A DNA stretch of 64,000 nucleotides from Micropterix aruncella (taxonomy: Eukaryota > Arthropoda > Insecta > Lepidoptera > Micropterigidae), in the NCBI GenBank assembly GCA_944548615.1, contig OX155961.1, positions 12,710,239-12,774,238 on the forward strand. Direction: 5' to 3'. The position numbers and the translations under genes were made by a program. Position 1 is the first letter of the stretch. The number at the start of each line of letters is the position of its first letter. Shown here in pieces: positions 24,825-35,887 of the stretch. The notes below the pieces were generated by a model. The model was given only the letters and a program-made list of their open reading frames with translations, did no database searches and was not told the origin of the DNA.

Positions 24825-25700
24825 CAGCTTAAGCCATAAGAACCACTTTTTTCTCGGATCGGCCGAACTCACGATACAGCTCCTATTCAGAAGCCTCCTC
24901 TTGTGGAAGGCTACCCCGGGTAATACTCTCGCGTCTTTGTCCTCACGGCTGGTGGATCGGTCTCTCATGGTGGGATTGCCTCCTGGTGCTACTTAACGGT
25001 TTGCGCACCGTTCGGCGACGCCAATCGAATGTGCACTCTGACTAATTTCTGAAGGAGTCTGGAGACTATGGAAATATACTGTCTCCTAAGCAGCGGGGTT
25101 GGATGTTGACCTGTCGTCAACCACTCTCGAAATGACCATTAGGCTACCTGATCCTGAATTCAGAGACGGACAAAAAATTCCATTGGTCCGCGATAGATTA
25201 TAATTGAATTACCGCTGAATATACGGCAGGTAGTGGTCGCCCAAGCGACCTAGGACCCGTAGCCAGTCGGGAGGTTAGAGTTATCCCGATGGGTAATTTC
25301 AGATGGAGATTCCTTCCGAAACTGGTAGCTAAAGGGCGAGATGGCCCGCTAGGTTACCTTCCTCATGACTCGCCGCAAGGCGTTAGACGTTAGTCTTCTA
25401 CGCTCACCTCGCGGGAGACAAAAACGATCAAATATCTTATAACTTCCTAAGGTGACGGGTTCGCCCGTCGAAGACGACAGCTCTTTATTAGCTAAGATAA
25501 AGATATACGAGTTTACAGGTGCATGCGAGATGCCTTTGGTCCACGGAGCAAAGCACGGAGCGCTGCTCCGTGCTTCCGTGATAGATTCAAACTGAATCAC
25601 CGCTGAATTACAGCAGGTAGAAACCGCGTACGCGACTTCGGTCCCGTAACTAGTCGAGAGGAAGGAGGTATCCTGAAGGTTAATTCCGGGCGTTCTTCGC
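24825..25700 (-). repeat. Family B repeat, long variant
   Basis: Reverse orientation, about 875 bases, the longest family B copy. It includes the segment shared with 5105-5560 and continues through CTCGCCGCAAGGCGTTAG, TACGCTCACCTCGCGGGAG, CTTATAACTTCCTAAGGTGA and CGGGTTCGCCCGTCG. The latter words recur in all full copies. Short frames inside it (for example 25349-25600) are not genes. Confidence 0.8.
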
Positions 25701-25834
25701 TAAATTGAGTAACTAGTTTGATTAATTTAATGTCATTCCTACACAATTATAATATTTGTATTTGAAATAAATAATTTGTATCTTATATCTTGTATCTTGT
25801 ATCTGAAGACAGACCACCATCTAACTACGCCAGC

Positions 25835-26375
25835 TAGTTCGCGAGAGTCCATCGCATTGCCGCGTGGCACCGGTTAGTTGACCATGCGGGCAGCTTCGCG
25901 CCCTTACTACCAAATTTGGCACGATTTCTCAGTCCTCTCATTCGGTTCCGGATCCGAAGTAGCTTGCGAGGCTCTACCTGTTGTTTGTTCAGCGGTCATT
26001 CGGTTTGAATTTACCGCAGGCCATGGCGTCCTTTGCCCGTCTGTTCACGTGGAATTGGACGGCCAAATGGTAGTTTTAAGAGTGGCTGACAACAGTCAGC
26101 ATCCACCACTGATTAAGAAACCGCATGTCGTTTCCAGACTCCTCCAGTTATTCGCCGGAGTGCACAGTCAATTGTCTGACGCCGCACGATGCGTAAACCA
26201 CCTAGAAGCGCCCGAAGGCCATCCCTCAGAGGATTGGGGAATCAGAGTCCTTTTCAGCTTCAACCCTCTTCGAGAAGGCTACCGGATAGGAGTTGAAACG
26301 TGAGTTGAGCCGACCCAAGTTAACGAGCGGGTCTTAGTGGCCTAACTGCACAGGAACCATTAACTGCTGTTTATG
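25835..26375 (+). repeat. Family B repeat, forward copy
   Basis: Forward orientation, head-to-head with the copy at 24825-25700. Shared words include TTCGCGCCCTTACTACCAA, GGCGTCCTTTGCCCG, GGAGTGCACAGTCAATTG and GGGTCTTAGTGGCCTAACTG. The 141-codon frame 25878-26303 lies wholly within this repeat, is broken in the other copies, and has no known domain. Confidence 0.8.
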
Positions 26376-27184
26376 ACAGAATGCATTTGCATTAACAATT
26401 ATACCAGATCTCAAGAAGCTATTATATATAAAACCAACGCACGTTCCTCCACAACCCTACGTTCGAAAATAATGCGAATTTTAAATTTTCCCTAAACTTA
26501 AAATAGCTTCGATTTACCATTACTCTGGATTTGGAATTCTAACTGAAACCGGAGTTACCAAGTTTAACGTAGCCATTGTGAAGAAATGGCGGGTATTTAC
26601 ATTGGTAAGGATAACTATAGGGCTAGCCTATGATAGTATTACAAGAGTACCTACCTAAAACATAGAGTGAATAAGATTATGATGATTGAAACTCTTATGC
26701 CCAGACAGATTTATTGAAATCAAATTTAATACTCACCGTAATCTTAGCTAGTAGGAAATCAATCGTTGATTTGATGTCGATTGATTAGTGCAAAATAACA
26801 TACTCTGAAACAAAGAAATCATTGCTTTAGTAAAATATTAAAACTGCATACAATTTCTTAGAATTCATAAAGTTTCCAAAGTGTTATAATTGTCTTAAAA
26901 TTCATAAATTACGTAAAATTCAAATTTAGTTAAAATTCACAATTTTCTTGAAATTCATAATATTTTTTGGGACAATTTTCAACTGTGTGGTTTGTTTGTA
27001 AAAGCGTTTTATTATTATTATTCTTATATTTTTGATTATCAACTTTATGCATTCAAAGACTATACAGTGATGGTATAGTGAGTATACTGAGAGTTCTAAC
27101 CATGATTCAGTATGGGTCAAGATTAATTAAAATTCTAATGGATCGTTTTTGGAGAGAGAATATATGTTGCCTTAATACTGCTGT
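26376..27184. other. AT-rich gap
   Basis: Loosely repeated TTAAAATTCATAA-type words at 26840-26960; no gene. Confidence 0.45.
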
Positions 27185-27360
27185 ACACTGCGACCTGGAG
27201 GGAATCCCGTAACCAATTCATCTACGAGATACAGCTTAGAGTGTTTGAAGAATGTGTCGATGATCAATTTGGCGTCGGTCGATCAGTGCATGCGGCGCAG
27301 CAGCGCGCTACTGGTCGCCATAACGCCGTTCCTCGCCTAGAGACATAGGCGCTTCTAATT
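27185..27360 (+). repeat. Family C repeat
   Basis: GGAATCCCGTAACCAA, GATCAATTTGGCGTCGGTCG, ATCAGTGCATGCGGCG and CCTCGCCTAGA appear here and, in the same order, at 32057-32240. Non-coding, class unknown. Confidence 0.7.
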
Positions 27361-27389
27361 CATAAATTTCTAGAAATTCTGAATTTTGT

Positions 27390-27700
27390 CTTGGATATTT
27401 TTTAATGGTTTGTTATGTGTTGTCGAATCCAGAGTGCGGGCTCGCAGCGAGGATTCATAGGCGAAGCGCGGGAGGAATCGGTCGTCGGTCGAGCCCCGGC
27501 TGCGCTCGCGTTATCGCGCCACTGCGCCAGCCGATCGACATTCCATCGAGACGCGTCGCGTTGCGGTGTACCCCGATCCGAGGTAGGAAAAAACGAATCG
27601 GCAAACCCATTGCGCCAGCAATTTGTCAAACGGGGCGGGACAAGACGACACGGCGCAGGTTTAAAAGGCGCCGTTGTGTGGAAGGTAATTATATTATAAA
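27390..27700. other. GC- and CpG-rich block
   Basis: About 300 bases of much higher GC than the surroundings, with overlapping frames on both strands (27402-27779, 27405-27704, 27415-27699) that have no recognised domain. It could be a repeat terminus or a host promoter or exon; the sequence does not decide. Confidence 0.35.
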
Positions 27701-27884
27701 ATGAAGGGTTACTGGGAAAGACGACCGAGATTTTTTTGTGAAAATTAGATATACTTACCATCTTGTGGCTTGTTCCCAAACGAATAGAAGCATGAATGAA
27801 GGGCCCCTTAGCTTCCTTAATTCCCTAGTAGAATGAACTGATTTAAGTAGTACGAAACATCCGATTAATGCTTCTGACATGTCA

Positions 27885-28525
27885 GCAGCTCAGCGCTGTC
27901 GACTACAACGGGCGAACTCGTCACCCCAGGCTAGTATAACGATATTTGATCGTCCTTTCAGACATGGTATAAGCGTAGAGGACTTGCACTGTCTAGCTCG
28001 GCCCGCGAGAGACCAACCCTCACTGCCCGGTACCGGTTGGTTAACTCAGCGGTCAGACCAAGCGCCCTCGCTATCAGTTATGGTTAGATTCCTCTGGCCT
28101 TCCTACCGGTTACAGGTTCGAGGTCGCTTGCGCGGACCTCTCAGTTGTGTAGCGGTGATTCGGTATCTACCGAATCTATTGCGGACCATGGCATCCTTTT
28201 CCTGGCTCTTCAACCGGTATCGGGTAGCCAAATGGTCGTTTCAAGAGCAGTTGCCGTAAGGTTAACAACGGCCCCCGCTCTATAGGAAACAATACTGTTT
28301 TCAGAATCCCCCGGCTCTCAGTCGGAATGCACAGTCGATCGGCTGCGCAAAACCGTCCAGGAGCGCCTGAAGGTTGACTCTTAGAGGAAACTGGCCCGCG
28401 GTCCAGAGTCCTACCCGGGCTCGCACTTCTGCGTGGAGGCCGCCAGAAAGTGTTGACCTGGGCGTTTGGCCGACCCATACACAAGGGTCTTATTGACCTA
28501 TGTAACTGCAACAGGTCCCATTAGC
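27885..28525 (+). repeat. Family B repeat, near full-length
   Basis: Starts at GTCGACTACAACGGGCGAAC and ends at CAGGTCCCATTAGCTC. It contains GGTTCGAGGTCGCTTGCGCG, CAAGAGCAGTTGCCGTAAGG, CGCTCTATAGGAAACA and TTCTGCGTGGAGGCCGCC. No target duplication is visible. Confidence 0.85.
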
Positions 28526-28534
28526 TCTATTAGA

Positions 28535-28790
28535 TGGTACAGTGCTGTAAACAATAGATACGATCTCTTCGTTATGTATTTTACCGGTACGTTCAATGCA
28601 AACTTACATAGTATCTCTGGAAAATAAATATTTCCTAGAATCAATTTATATGCCATTACATTTGGCGAAATATATGGACGCGTTCGAGAGCGTTATATCC
28701 TACTATTCCTTATACAAAATTGGAGGGAAATAAATACGGATAAATATTGTATTGTCTGTTAAAAATATATAAATAAGTGGAGGCCCGAAA
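28535..28790 (-). pseudogene. LINE reverse transcriptase connection fragment
   Basis: The minus strand gives IVGYNALERVHIFRQM and WHIN..., matching the GxxGYNSLExRR region that follows the thumb in Jockey-type LINEs, with stops. The following segment (28535-28615) matches 22625-22715, tying the two LINE remnants to one family. It is wedged between two family B pieces. Confidence 0.6.
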
Positions 28791-28794
28791 AGCT

Positions 28795-28930
28795 CTAAAT
28801 AGAGGTACCACAGTTATCTATTCTTGGCCCCGTTTTCGGCCTCCATCACTTCTGCGTAGAGCCCGCCGGATGGTTGTTGACCCGTGCGTTTCGCCGACGC
28901 TACTACACACATGGGTCTTAGTGGCATGGA
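28795..28930 (+). repeat. Family B fragment
   Basis: Contains CACTTCTGCGTAGAGCCCGC, CGGATGGTTGTTGACCCGTG and CATGGGTCTTAGTGGC, the distal third of family B. Confidence 0.75.
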
Positions 28931-29039
28931 TAAAATCAGGCAGCAAAAATTGTCAGCAAAAGACGTAGAAAAAATATTGAAAATACTTTAAGGCGAGATC
29001 AATCGCCGGAATCTAACACGCTAAACTGGTGGAAAATAT

Positions 29040-29450
29040 TAAAATGTGAAGCGGCCGGTACCCAGATATTCAGCTGTGGCAACAGCGTAGAAAATAAATC
29101 GGTAATAGTGCGGGTTGCGACGGGCGCAGATTCCGCAGTAAGAGGTTAATTGGGCGCGTGTTATTCTGTGTTTATTGGTCCGGGGTACGTCGCGTCGGCG
29201 GCTGTGCGCGATCTAAACAAACAGAGCGCGCGCCGCCTAATCCCTCGGACGGACGATCAGCGCGGGATTGCTTGCGGCTTAGGGCCGCCGCTCGCGGTCG
29301 GCCCGCCCGTAAATCTAACCGCTGCGGTCGTCATAATCCCGCACGGACCGCCCGCAAGCAATTGTGGACGGATCGGAACGAATTTTCGGCTGCGCGCCGA
29401 TTTTTTACGGAGATCAAGGGGACTTGACCGACGTGAACCCTGATTAAGTT
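29040..29450. other. GC- and CpG-rich block
   Basis: Strongly GC-rich, with many CGCG words and two overlapping plus frames (29150-29443, 29158-29427) lacking known motifs. CGGGATTGCTTGCGG (29259) is nearly mirrored by the reverse complement near 29338-29360, giving an imperfect inverted repeat. Confidence 0.4.
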
Positions 29451-29518
29451 ATCAAACAGCTATAAGGACGCAGTTGCGGAGAAGTTAACATTAAGCGGTC
29501 AGGAATTGATACCCCTCT

Positions 29519-29590
29519 CATCGATATATAAGGGCCTAGATAGGCCTTTTGCGCGCGAAACGTCGACCACGTCGGGGTCACCAATATAAA
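29519..29590. repeat. Motif D next to an LTR primer-site-like sequence
   Basis: The plus strand carries ATCGATATATAAGGGCCTAG and TTTTGCGCGCGAAACG (motif D). Just after it, the minus strand reads TTGGTGACCCCGACGTGG, which resembles the primer-binding start of BEL/Pao-type retrotransposons. No gag or pol frame is present nearby. Confidence 0.45.
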
Positions 29591-29810
29591 AAAGTAGTCT
29601 GGCCGCCGAGGCTGTTGATGACCGATGAGATGTATGTACGACGACGAGAGTACTTATAAGAGTTGTATTGATACCTCGACATGATCAGAGAGTAGATAAA
29701 CCACCGTATTCATATTTAAACCATTTAATTATTACGACACTTTAAAATTTATAACCCACTGTTTTAAATGTGTGTGAAATATGACATTAATAACTATTAA
29801 TTAATAAAAC

Positions 29811-30731
29811 CAGACGCGGTTCTATATGAGGGCTTTTTGAGCTGTAGCCCAGGGCTCCGGAAATGTAAAGCCTCCATTGAAAACAATGGACAATATTATG
29901 AATAACAAACAAAATGTAAAATCTAAAAAAATAATTACAAACAAAATCAAAATCTGAACATTACTATCTAGAATGCTTTAACTTCGACGAAAATGGACCT
30001 AGAAGTACTCAGGATGTATAAAGTTCCGGACGAAAATATTCTTCTTCTTTCGATATTCTTCTTCTTTCGTTGGTTCCTATACCGCCTTATAGAGTGCTTT
30101 AATAGCTAATCAAGTGCTTAAGATGCAAAAGGCTTAGGTTTTAGGGGGGCGGTGCGCTGTTAAAGGGGTGGAAGGGGGTGGTTGAGAGGAAGTTGGTGGG
30201 AGGTGAGGGGAAGAGGTTACAGAGGGGAGAAAAAGAGGAGGGTTGGGCGGGTAAGGCGGGAATAGCGGGGGAGAATGGGCGGAAGGGGGCAAGTGATAGG
30301 GTTGAGGGGGAGTTGGAGGAGGGAGGGAGTAGTTGATAGGGTTGAGGGGGAGTTGGTGGAGAGAGGGGGGGTAGGGAGAGGTGTGGTTGAGATTGGTAAG
30401 GGGATGTGGAAAAGGAAGGGTGTAGAATGAGGGGGAAGGAAGGGAGAGAGGGAGGGGGTCAGAGGGGGTGGGGGATGGAAGTGTTTGAGGGGGCAGGTTT
30501 AGAGGGGGTTTTGGGAGGGGGGCTTTAGGGATTTGGCGCACGAGGGGGTGTCTGCTTGCCGGGAAAGTCATAAGGTGAAACAACCGATATTTTTCCTGTA
30601 CCGTGTACTTAGTAAACTAGACATTATTATCGATAACAGTTTTTTGACAAAATGACGATTAGTTGATTAGTTAGGCAGACCTTTAAGTATTATTAGCCCC
30701 CAGAGCCCCACAAACTAACGGTCCGCCTCTG
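29811..30731. mobile_element. Probable hAT-type non-autonomous element
   Basis: Ends read CAGACGCGGTTC inwards from the left and CAGAGGCGGACC inwards from the right, with subterminal GGGCTCC/GGGGCTC words. The flanking octamers AATAAAAC and AATAATCG agree at only five leading bases, so the target duplication is uncertain. No transposase is visible; the interior is dominated by the G-rich array. Confidence 0.5.
30135..30545 (+). repeat. G-rich purine array
   Basis: About 400 bases of irregular GGGGG, GAGGGGGAG and TTGGTGG-like words on the plus strand. The 149-codon proline/serine-rich frame on the minus strand is its translation and not a gene. Confidence 0.9.
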
Positions 30732-30739
30732 AATAATCG

Positions 30740-31799
30740 GAAATCATACCAGATCGTGAAAACTGGTCTTTATTTGACCCAAAGCCGTTTGATGTAAAAA
30801 TATACATGCTATAGATAGGCAACAACGGCAGTTAGAAATTGACGAGTCGATAGAGAAAATATAAATGACATGAGAAATTTCCGTTCTATAATTTATCGTC
30901 ACTTTCAAGGAGGCATGTTTCAAGCAAGTATCTCGCCGAGCTTGTTTCATTTACTATGGCGAGCCTCTCTTAGCACCGTACCATTCAAAAGCATCTGTAA
31001 TACAAGAGAACGTCGCTACTGTACGTCAACTATGTATTATAGGAAGACCGGACGCGTGTTTTATGAGGGGGGATGGGAGGAGGAGGAAGGGGGGGGGGGG
31101 GGGGGGTGGACAGATAAATTTATTAATATGATCTGATAACATATAATACGTAATTTGCATGAGTTAACCTTTTCTTAAAGGCAGTATTATTCCTGCCATT
31201 AATTACAAGAATCATTATCTTCATGGTATGTCATAATGATTAAAGTTTTGAGCGAATATGATTAAATATTGGTATCAGAAAAAAATAAAGATTCTTGTAT
31301 AAGGAGCGCCGAGAAGTTTACTGGCGTCCGCTGCTCTTACTAACAGCTACCCGCTGTTTTTCCGTTGTACTAGGAGAATCGTGATTTGGTGGGATAGTAA
31401 GAATTTGATTTAAAATAAATTAAAAATAATATTAGACATTATGAAAATACAGAAAAAGATTTAGAACATGTGTGTAGAAGTGTGTGTGTGTGTGTGTGTG
31501 ATATGAATGTGATGATATAATTGTGATATAATATTGTAAACACCGCTCTTAATGATTGATGATTAGTCCGCACCCTTGTCATGCCCCAAGCACCCATATA
31601 CGACCTAGTTCCTACCTTTTTGAGTTTTATTTTAGGAAAAGCCCTTATTACCTTCACCGTGAAGCACTAATCAAACTTTTTATCATGTGATCACGCATGC
31701 ACGGGAATCGGGAGATTAGATACGCCTTCTTTCGTTGAGCAACCACCGGTGTTCAACTGAGATGTATACTTGGATGTGCACCACTTTCGACTGAACAAT
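30740..31799. other. Gap with homopolymer and microsatellite
   Basis: A run of 18 G at 31089-31106 in a purine-rich stretch, and a (TG)n run at about 31478-31500. Nothing coding recognised. Confidence 0.6.
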
Positions 31800-32055
31800 G
31801 TAGGTTTTGGGTTGCCGTTTCAAGATCAGTTGCTATAAGGTTAACAACCACATATCCAAACTCCCCCGGCTATCTGTTGGAATGCACAGTCGATTGTCTG
31901 GAAACTGTCCAGGAGCGACCGAAGAACGACCAGAGGAATCCTACTCGGGCTCACTTTTCTGCTTGGAGGCTGCCGGATGGGTGTTGACCTGTGAGTTCGG
32001 CCGACCCTAACACATGGGTCATAATGACTCAACTACACTGGGCCCATTAGCTCCA
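31800..32055 (+). repeat. Family B repeat, distal part
   Basis: Contains CGTTTCAAGATCAGTTGC, CTGTTGGAATGCACAGTCG and TGGAGGCTGCCGGATGGG, ending ACTGGGCCCATTAGCTCC. It is 5'-truncated compared with 27885-28525. Confidence 0.8.
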
Positions 32056-32056
32056 A

Positions 32057-32240
32057 TAAGGGAATCCCGTAGCCAAATTATCTTCGATATACAGCCGACC
32101 ATGTTAGAGCGTTTGAAGAATTCGTCGACGATCAATTTCGCATCGGTCGATCAGCGCAGGCGGCGAGGCGGCTCGCTAAAGTCGACTTTATTGTTGACGG
32201 TTCGACACCTCGCCGCTCCTCGCCTAGAATAGAAATACGT
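32057..32240 (+). repeat. Family C repeat
   Basis: Second copy of the segment at 27185-27360: GGAATCCCGTAGCCAA, AGAATTCGTCGACGATCAAT, GCATCGGTCGATCAGCGC and CTCCTCGCCTAGA. It directly follows family B, so the two may travel together. Confidence 0.7.
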
Positions 32241-32374
32241 AGGCGCCGCGCCGAAGCGGGCACTTTGGACTGATCACGATCACGGTGCTCGTTTTGCGAC
32301 AGACGGACGTCCAGACGCGCTCTTAAATTAGGTTAAATCACACTCGTCACACGCAGCGCCGCGTCGCACATTGG

Positions 32375-32530
32375 ACCCTTTTGCAATCGCTCGTGGAAAT
32401 CAATCCACACTCGCTCGTGAAATCTCACCTGCGCTATGGTATCCTTCTATGTGCCAATGCCGTCAATGTAAACGATATATTTATTTTGCTAAAACGGGCA
32501 GTTCCATTATTGTGCGGATATCAACCTCCA
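32375..32530 (+). pseudogene. Jockey reverse transcriptase thumb fragment
   Basis: The plus-strand frame gives SLVKSHLRYGILLCANA, then IFILLKRAV and LLCGYQPPKE, matching the SHLRYGIxxWG...IFIxQKRAVRIICGY stretch of Jockey elements. The conserved Trp is replaced by Cys. It ends inside the next LINE piece on the same strand (junction about 32530). Confidence 0.7.
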
Positions 32531-33295
32531 AAAGAACTACGCCAACCACCGTATCTATATCCACTCGGATAGCAAAACAGCTCTTATGGCACTAGCCTCG
32601 AATACCATTAATTCAAAGCTAGTGCAAAACTGCATATCACTACTGAATTCCCTGGGCGAAAAGAACAGGGTAATTCTAAGATGGGTTCCCGGCCATGCAG
32701 GAATCGAGGGAAATGAAAAAACCGACGAACTTGCTAAGACGGGAGCAAACGAAACGTTATACGGCCCTGAACCTTGCTGTGGCGTACCAAAAAGCTTTGC
32801 AAACCTAATGCTCAAACAAATATATTTAGAACAATCCATCAAGCACTGGAACAACACGCCAGGATTGAATCATTCCAAAGCGCTAATTAAGGCTTACGGC
32901 TGTAAGACGGCCCGTGAGGCCTTGTCGCTAAATAGGAACAATCTACGCATACTGGTGAGGGCGCTCAAGAGGCATTGTGGCCTGAACAAACACATGTTCA
33001 ACCTCAAGCTCAGCGACACAAAAATGTGCAGGTTCTGCCAAGGAGCAGAGAAAACTCCCCGGCACCTCATGTGCGAGTGTGGCCCGCTGATGCGTAAAAG
33101 ATACACCCACTTGGGTGGTCATTACCTCCAACCTGAGGAGGTAAAAAAATCTGGGGCCAAAAGCCTGCTGCGGTTCTTAAATGACACAAGGCTTAGCGCA
33201 GAACTATAGTAGGTGGCAAACACAATAGATCAGCAATGGTCGCAGTGTTACAAGGCTCATAAAGACCTTAAAAAAGCCCCACTGAACAAATAATT
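32500..33295 (+). pseudogene. LINE RNase H domain and C-terminal tail
   Basis: From about 32530 the plus strand reads NYANHRIYIHSDSKTALMAL (RNase H with the central Asp), VILRWVPGHAGIEGNEKTDE (His and Asp region), then RNNLRILVRALKRHCGLNKH and the Cys/His cluster CRFCQGAEKTPRHLMCECG. The stop is at 33207-33209. The open part covers 207 residues from 32586. It is the better preserved relative of 23459-24052. The reverse transcriptase and the N-terminal RNase H strands are missing, replaced by the unrelated Jockey fragment. Confidence 0.9.
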
Positions 33296-33329
33296 ATAAA
33301 ACGGCAGTGAGAGCCATTAGGGGTTTAAA

Positions 33330-33760
33330 TCAACGAGCAACACTTTATTTTCAGAACTACGAATTTCCACGATATATGACATCTTTGTTCATGAATGTAT
33401 ATGTGAATTCCATAAGAAAAAGCAACCATGTTTAACGCAATCCCATATTCACACGCACGATACAAGGAGCAAGTCACTTTATATCCATTCATCGCAGGCT
33501 GCCACTTCAAAGTTCCAACGCACAACGATGTATAGAAGCATACATTTTTATAACAAGCTGCCACAAAACTTGAAGGATATTAATAATTATGTTGAGTTTA
33601 GAAAACGAACGAAACAATATTTGTTATCTAAATGTTTGTACAATTTGAGGGATTTATGTTATTTAATTTAATTGTTACATTTTAATTGCTTATTTCATGT
33701 TTGTATTTTGTACACCATAAGCGGGTTTTTTGAAAATAAATATGATTTGATTTGATTTGA
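33330..33760 (+). mobile_element. LINE 3' end with (ATTTG)n tail
   Basis: In one plus frame I read HTHDTRSKSLYIHSSQAATS, then MYRSIHFYNKLPQNLKDINN and FRKRTKQYLL. The pattern (HxTRSK..., ...YNKLPxxLK..., ...F+++...L) is that of CR1/Rex-like C-termini. The 3' UTR ends in GATTTGATTTGATTTGA after an AATAAA (33735-33742). Confidence 0.75.
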
Positions 33761-33799
33761 AATCACCGTCGAAAGGAAATCGCAAAGTGATTCGATTAC

Positions 33800-33995
33800 T
33801 ATGAAATCGAAGACTGTCGCGGTTGTTTGATATTACAAATAGGTTAAAATCGAATTTACCGCATGAAAATTGTAGCACCCGATGTTTCGGCGATGTTGCA
33901 ACCGCTGTTATCCACGGTAGACTCTACCTGGACAACAGCGGTTGCAACATCGCCGGTTGCTACAAACTTCACGCGGTAGATTTGTTTTTATCTTA
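33800..33995. repeat. Head-to-head Penelope terminal repeats forming a long hairpin
   Basis: The left arm (about 33806-33920) contains TGTAGCACCCGATGTTTCGG and the right arm (33925-33990) contains ACAACAGCGGTTGCAACATC and CGCGGTAGATTTG. The arms match over about 75 bases with a tiny spacer, so the pair could fold back. Family identity comes from the match to 20316-20896. Confidence 0.8.
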
Positions 33996-33999
33996 TTTA

Positions 34000-35077
34000 A
34001 AGGATCGATTACTGTTTTCAGAGAGCGAAGATTCCAGCGCGTCTCGTACCTTAATATCTTGGCTGCATAGAGTTGCCTTATATGGCGTACAAAGACACCA
34101 CTAGAAGTGGCCGAACTTTTTTTCCGAGATGAAGACGGGAATGAAGACGTAAGTCTAATAATTGAATTACTCAGTATTTCGAAAAATTCGTAGTAAAAAA
34201 TATTCATATTCAGGTTCCATCGTATGTCATCGTAATGTCACTAAAATGTAAAATAATCAAATTAAAGCTACGTCATGCATTTAAAACCTAAAAGTAGAAA
34301 TATAAGACCAAATAAAATAACCAGCCATTAAGGCTCTATTTCGGACAGATCATAAAAAGAAAAAGGGTGGCCTATCAGCATCTCCTTCTTTTTGTTTTTT
34401 ATTTTTTATTTTACGTCCTCCAGCTGTTTAACAGTGGTAGGAAGTAGATTATGTTATTGAATGCTAAGGCATAAGTAGACTTTCTGTACTTTTTTTTGCC
34501 AGTCGTTTTCGGGTTACGCATAAAGGGAGCTACCGCGTGTATGGTATTTACTCTAATTCATAATTTTCATCAAATTTCTCAATAGTTCCAGTATGCATAT
34601 CAGCTTGAAAATCCAATCTATTTAGTTTTCATTAACTCCCTCAAACCCATTTTGTGAATCGTCCCACTGTGCGCTGCATAGCCATAAACGATTTTGTATC
34701 ACGCCGCACAATGTAACGAGACTTTATGATTTGGACGAGTCAATTAAATTGCGTCTAATCTGGGCATTTGAAATGGCCAATTGAGTTGTGATCTTGTTAT
34801 GCTGTCTTGCTCCTAAGACACTTTCATATATTCCTCTGCTGCTATGATTGCAAATATAGATTGGGGCTTTCAAAACAGTATTTTAGTAAAGACATAAATC
34901 TAACGACACAGTTGAAAGTGTCAATCACGAGGTGGTATGAGGTGGTTTATTTTCGTTTTTTAGGAAAACTGACACAATAACATTTTTTCCTTTGCTTCGT
35001 AGGTTCATCATAGTTTTTTGACGATTGTCATTTTGGAAGTAAAGTTGTCTGCAATAAGATTAGCTGGCTTTCCGATA
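34000..35077. other. Gap with interspersed repeat E
   Basis: Repeat E at 34245-34340 (AAAAGTAGAAATATAAGACC and a CAGCCATTAAGGCT-type word) matches 48720-48800. The rest is AT-rich with no gene. Confidence 0.55.
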
Positions 35078-35710
35078 GCATATAACTACAACGGGCGAAC
35101 CCGAAATTATCGTTCTGTCTCCCGTGAGGTGAGCGAAGAAGACTTTAGACGACAAACAATCCACAGTTTAGCTATGCCACCTGCGTACCAGAGGCCAACG
35201 CCTTACGTTGAGGCACCGGGAAAGGTATCGAGCGGGCAGTCTCGCCCCTTACCTACCAGTTTGGAAGGATATCTCCGTCTGGAATTAACCTTCAGGATAC
35301 CTCCTATCTCGTGAGTATATATCTTGCAGTATCGAGGTCGCTTGCGCAGACCTCTCTCTTATGAAACGGTGGTACGGTGTCAACCTAATCTATCGCGGAC
35401 CACGGCATCCTTTGCCCGGCGTATTCACCCGGGATCGGGTGGCCGAATGATCGTTTCAAGAGCAGTTGCCATAAGGTTAACAACCACCCCCGCTCTATAG
35501 GAAATATTACTGTTCGTTTGGCTGACTCCGCACGGTTCTCAAACCGCCCAGGAGCGGCCGAAGGTTGACTCCTAGGGGAGACTGACCCGCAGGCCAGCGT
35601 CCTACCCTGGGTTTCCCTTCTGCGTGGAGGCCGCCGGATGGGTGTTGACCCTTGAGTGTGACCGACCCTGAACGAATGGGTCTTCATGGCCACCTCCAAC
35701 AGGGCCTATT
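35078..35710 (+). repeat. Family B repeat, near full-length
   Basis: Begins ACTACAACGGGCGAACCCG and ends near CCAACAGGGCC. It contains TCGAGGTCGCTTGCGCAGAC, CATCCTTTGCCCGGCG, TCTATAGGAAATA and TCTGCGTGGAGGCCGCC. A small tandem word TATTATACACGAGTCTA follows (35707 and 35734). Confidence 0.85.
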
Positions 35711-35887
35711 ATACACGAGTCTACACATTGGCATATTATACACGAGTCTAAAGTTGAAGGTAGAACAGCATACATCAGTTTAAAGTCGGGCTTGAGTCTA
35801 AGGTTGAAGCTCGGGATTGTGGCGACATATCCCGCAATAATGTCTAGTAAATTCATAATAAAATATATAGTGTGCGTACACCTTTAT

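Noticed and set aside
25878..26303. 141-codon frame that could look like a gene
   Set aside because: It lies inside family B, and the homologous positions of other copies are not open.
27402..27779. Overlapping frames in the GC-rich block
   Set aside because: GC-rich sequence has few stops; frames are open on both strands at once.
30134..30583. 149-codon proline/serine-rich frame
   Set aside because: It translates the G-rich array; no start context or conserved domain.
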